Positions 63,645 to 64,000 of a stretch of DNA of 64,000 nt are shown here, in pieces. The notes beneath the pieces are model-generated. The model did no database searches, was not told the origin of the DNA, and saw only the letters and a list, made by a program, of their open reading frames with translations. Within the stretch, counting starts at the first letter, position 1. Each line of letters opens with the position of its first letter. Source of the stretch: Leguminivora glycinivorella. Its lineage: Eukaryota; Arthropoda; Insecta; Lepidoptera; Tortricidae. The stretch covers positions 6,894,501 through 6,958,500 of the forward strand of contig NC_062982.1 in the NCBI RefSeq assembly GCF_023078275.1, in the 5' to 3' direction. The position numbers were made by a program, and so were the translations under genes.

Positions 63645-64000
63645 AAAAGAGACGCGTTGATAGCGCGAGCGAGTTATCGTTGCCGAGCGATGAACTATAA
63701 ATCGCTCGCTCTCTCTTTTATGTACACGGGAGCAACTATCTTTTGTTCCTTTCTATCGCCGCCGATAGCTCATCGCTTACTCGCTGTTAGTGGGAGCAGT
63801 CCCTGAGATGTAATACAAAGCGATAGTTTTTGTTAGAATGGATGTAATTTTCCATGGCGCTTACGCTGTGGACTAAGATTTTCTGAGACATTAAAAACCA
63901 TGATAGACCATAAATAATTATCATCATCAGAAATTTAAGAGCTGGGCTCTTGTCGGTGAAGCAATCTCCAGCTATATCTTTCCTGGGCTTTTTCTTTGAC
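63645..64000. other. No recognisable feature
   Basis: GCGAGCGAG and CTCGCTCGCTC inverted phrases near 63665-63715, nothing else identified. Confidence 0.4.

Overview
The window looks like non-coding DNA from a moth or butterfly (Lepidoptera), and almost everything recognisable in it is transposable-element (TE) derived. The order is inferred from repeat types: tRNA-headed SINEs ending in AAATAAAT-like tails, short Helitrons that start TCCATACTAATATT and end in a GAAGCCGCGGG hairpin plus CTAG, LINE 3' ends of the CATCAGGCGG..CGTTTGCC type, and the GGGTTCCGTA..GGCCGGTTTT repeat. The family within Lepidoptera cannot be fixed from sequence alone. I see no credible host gene, rRNA, functional tRNA or CRISPR array. 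Open reading frames are short, overlap several frames, or are products of repeats.

Layout. 0-15 kb: scattered Helitron, MITE and SINE copies, a 121-bp-period minisatellite inside an element ending in AACCGCC (8.46-10.02 kb), a satellite-like region split by a TTAA-flanked MITE (11.2-12.85 kb), and a 774-bp MITE with 36-bp ends (13.98-14.76 kb). 15-29 kb: many copies of a GCCGTAGCCGAATGGC MITE, nested SINEs, a 31-bp-arm hairpin (18.36 kb), and two of three copies of a CACAG..TGTG element, each flanked by a 7-bp duplication. 29.9-34.94 kb: two related Helitrons, one minus strand (A, 29909-31115) and one plus strand (B, 31518-34940). B holds about 1.2 kb of GGGATA/GGGGTA hexamers. 35-45 kb: a dense MITE field, including two hAT-like elements and a nested pair. 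45.54-46.24 kb: a mariner-like element that keeps the two ends of its transposase but lacks the catalytic middle. 47.5-49.6 kb: a third Helitron relative (C), duplicated internally and carrying a LINE insertion in its hexamer array. 50-64 kb: further LINE 3' ends with recognisable reverse-transcriptase C-terminal tails, SINEs, short complete Helitrons, MITEs and a 400-bp foldback.

No gene pathway operates here. The biology is TE population history. Non-autonomous elements dominate, and several insertions can be checked internally because an empty relative lies in the same window. Helitrons A, B and C show one family carrying and expanding a G-rich hexamer array, which is the most interesting structure in the window. 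Family assignments come from remembered motifs and terminal structure, not from a database search.
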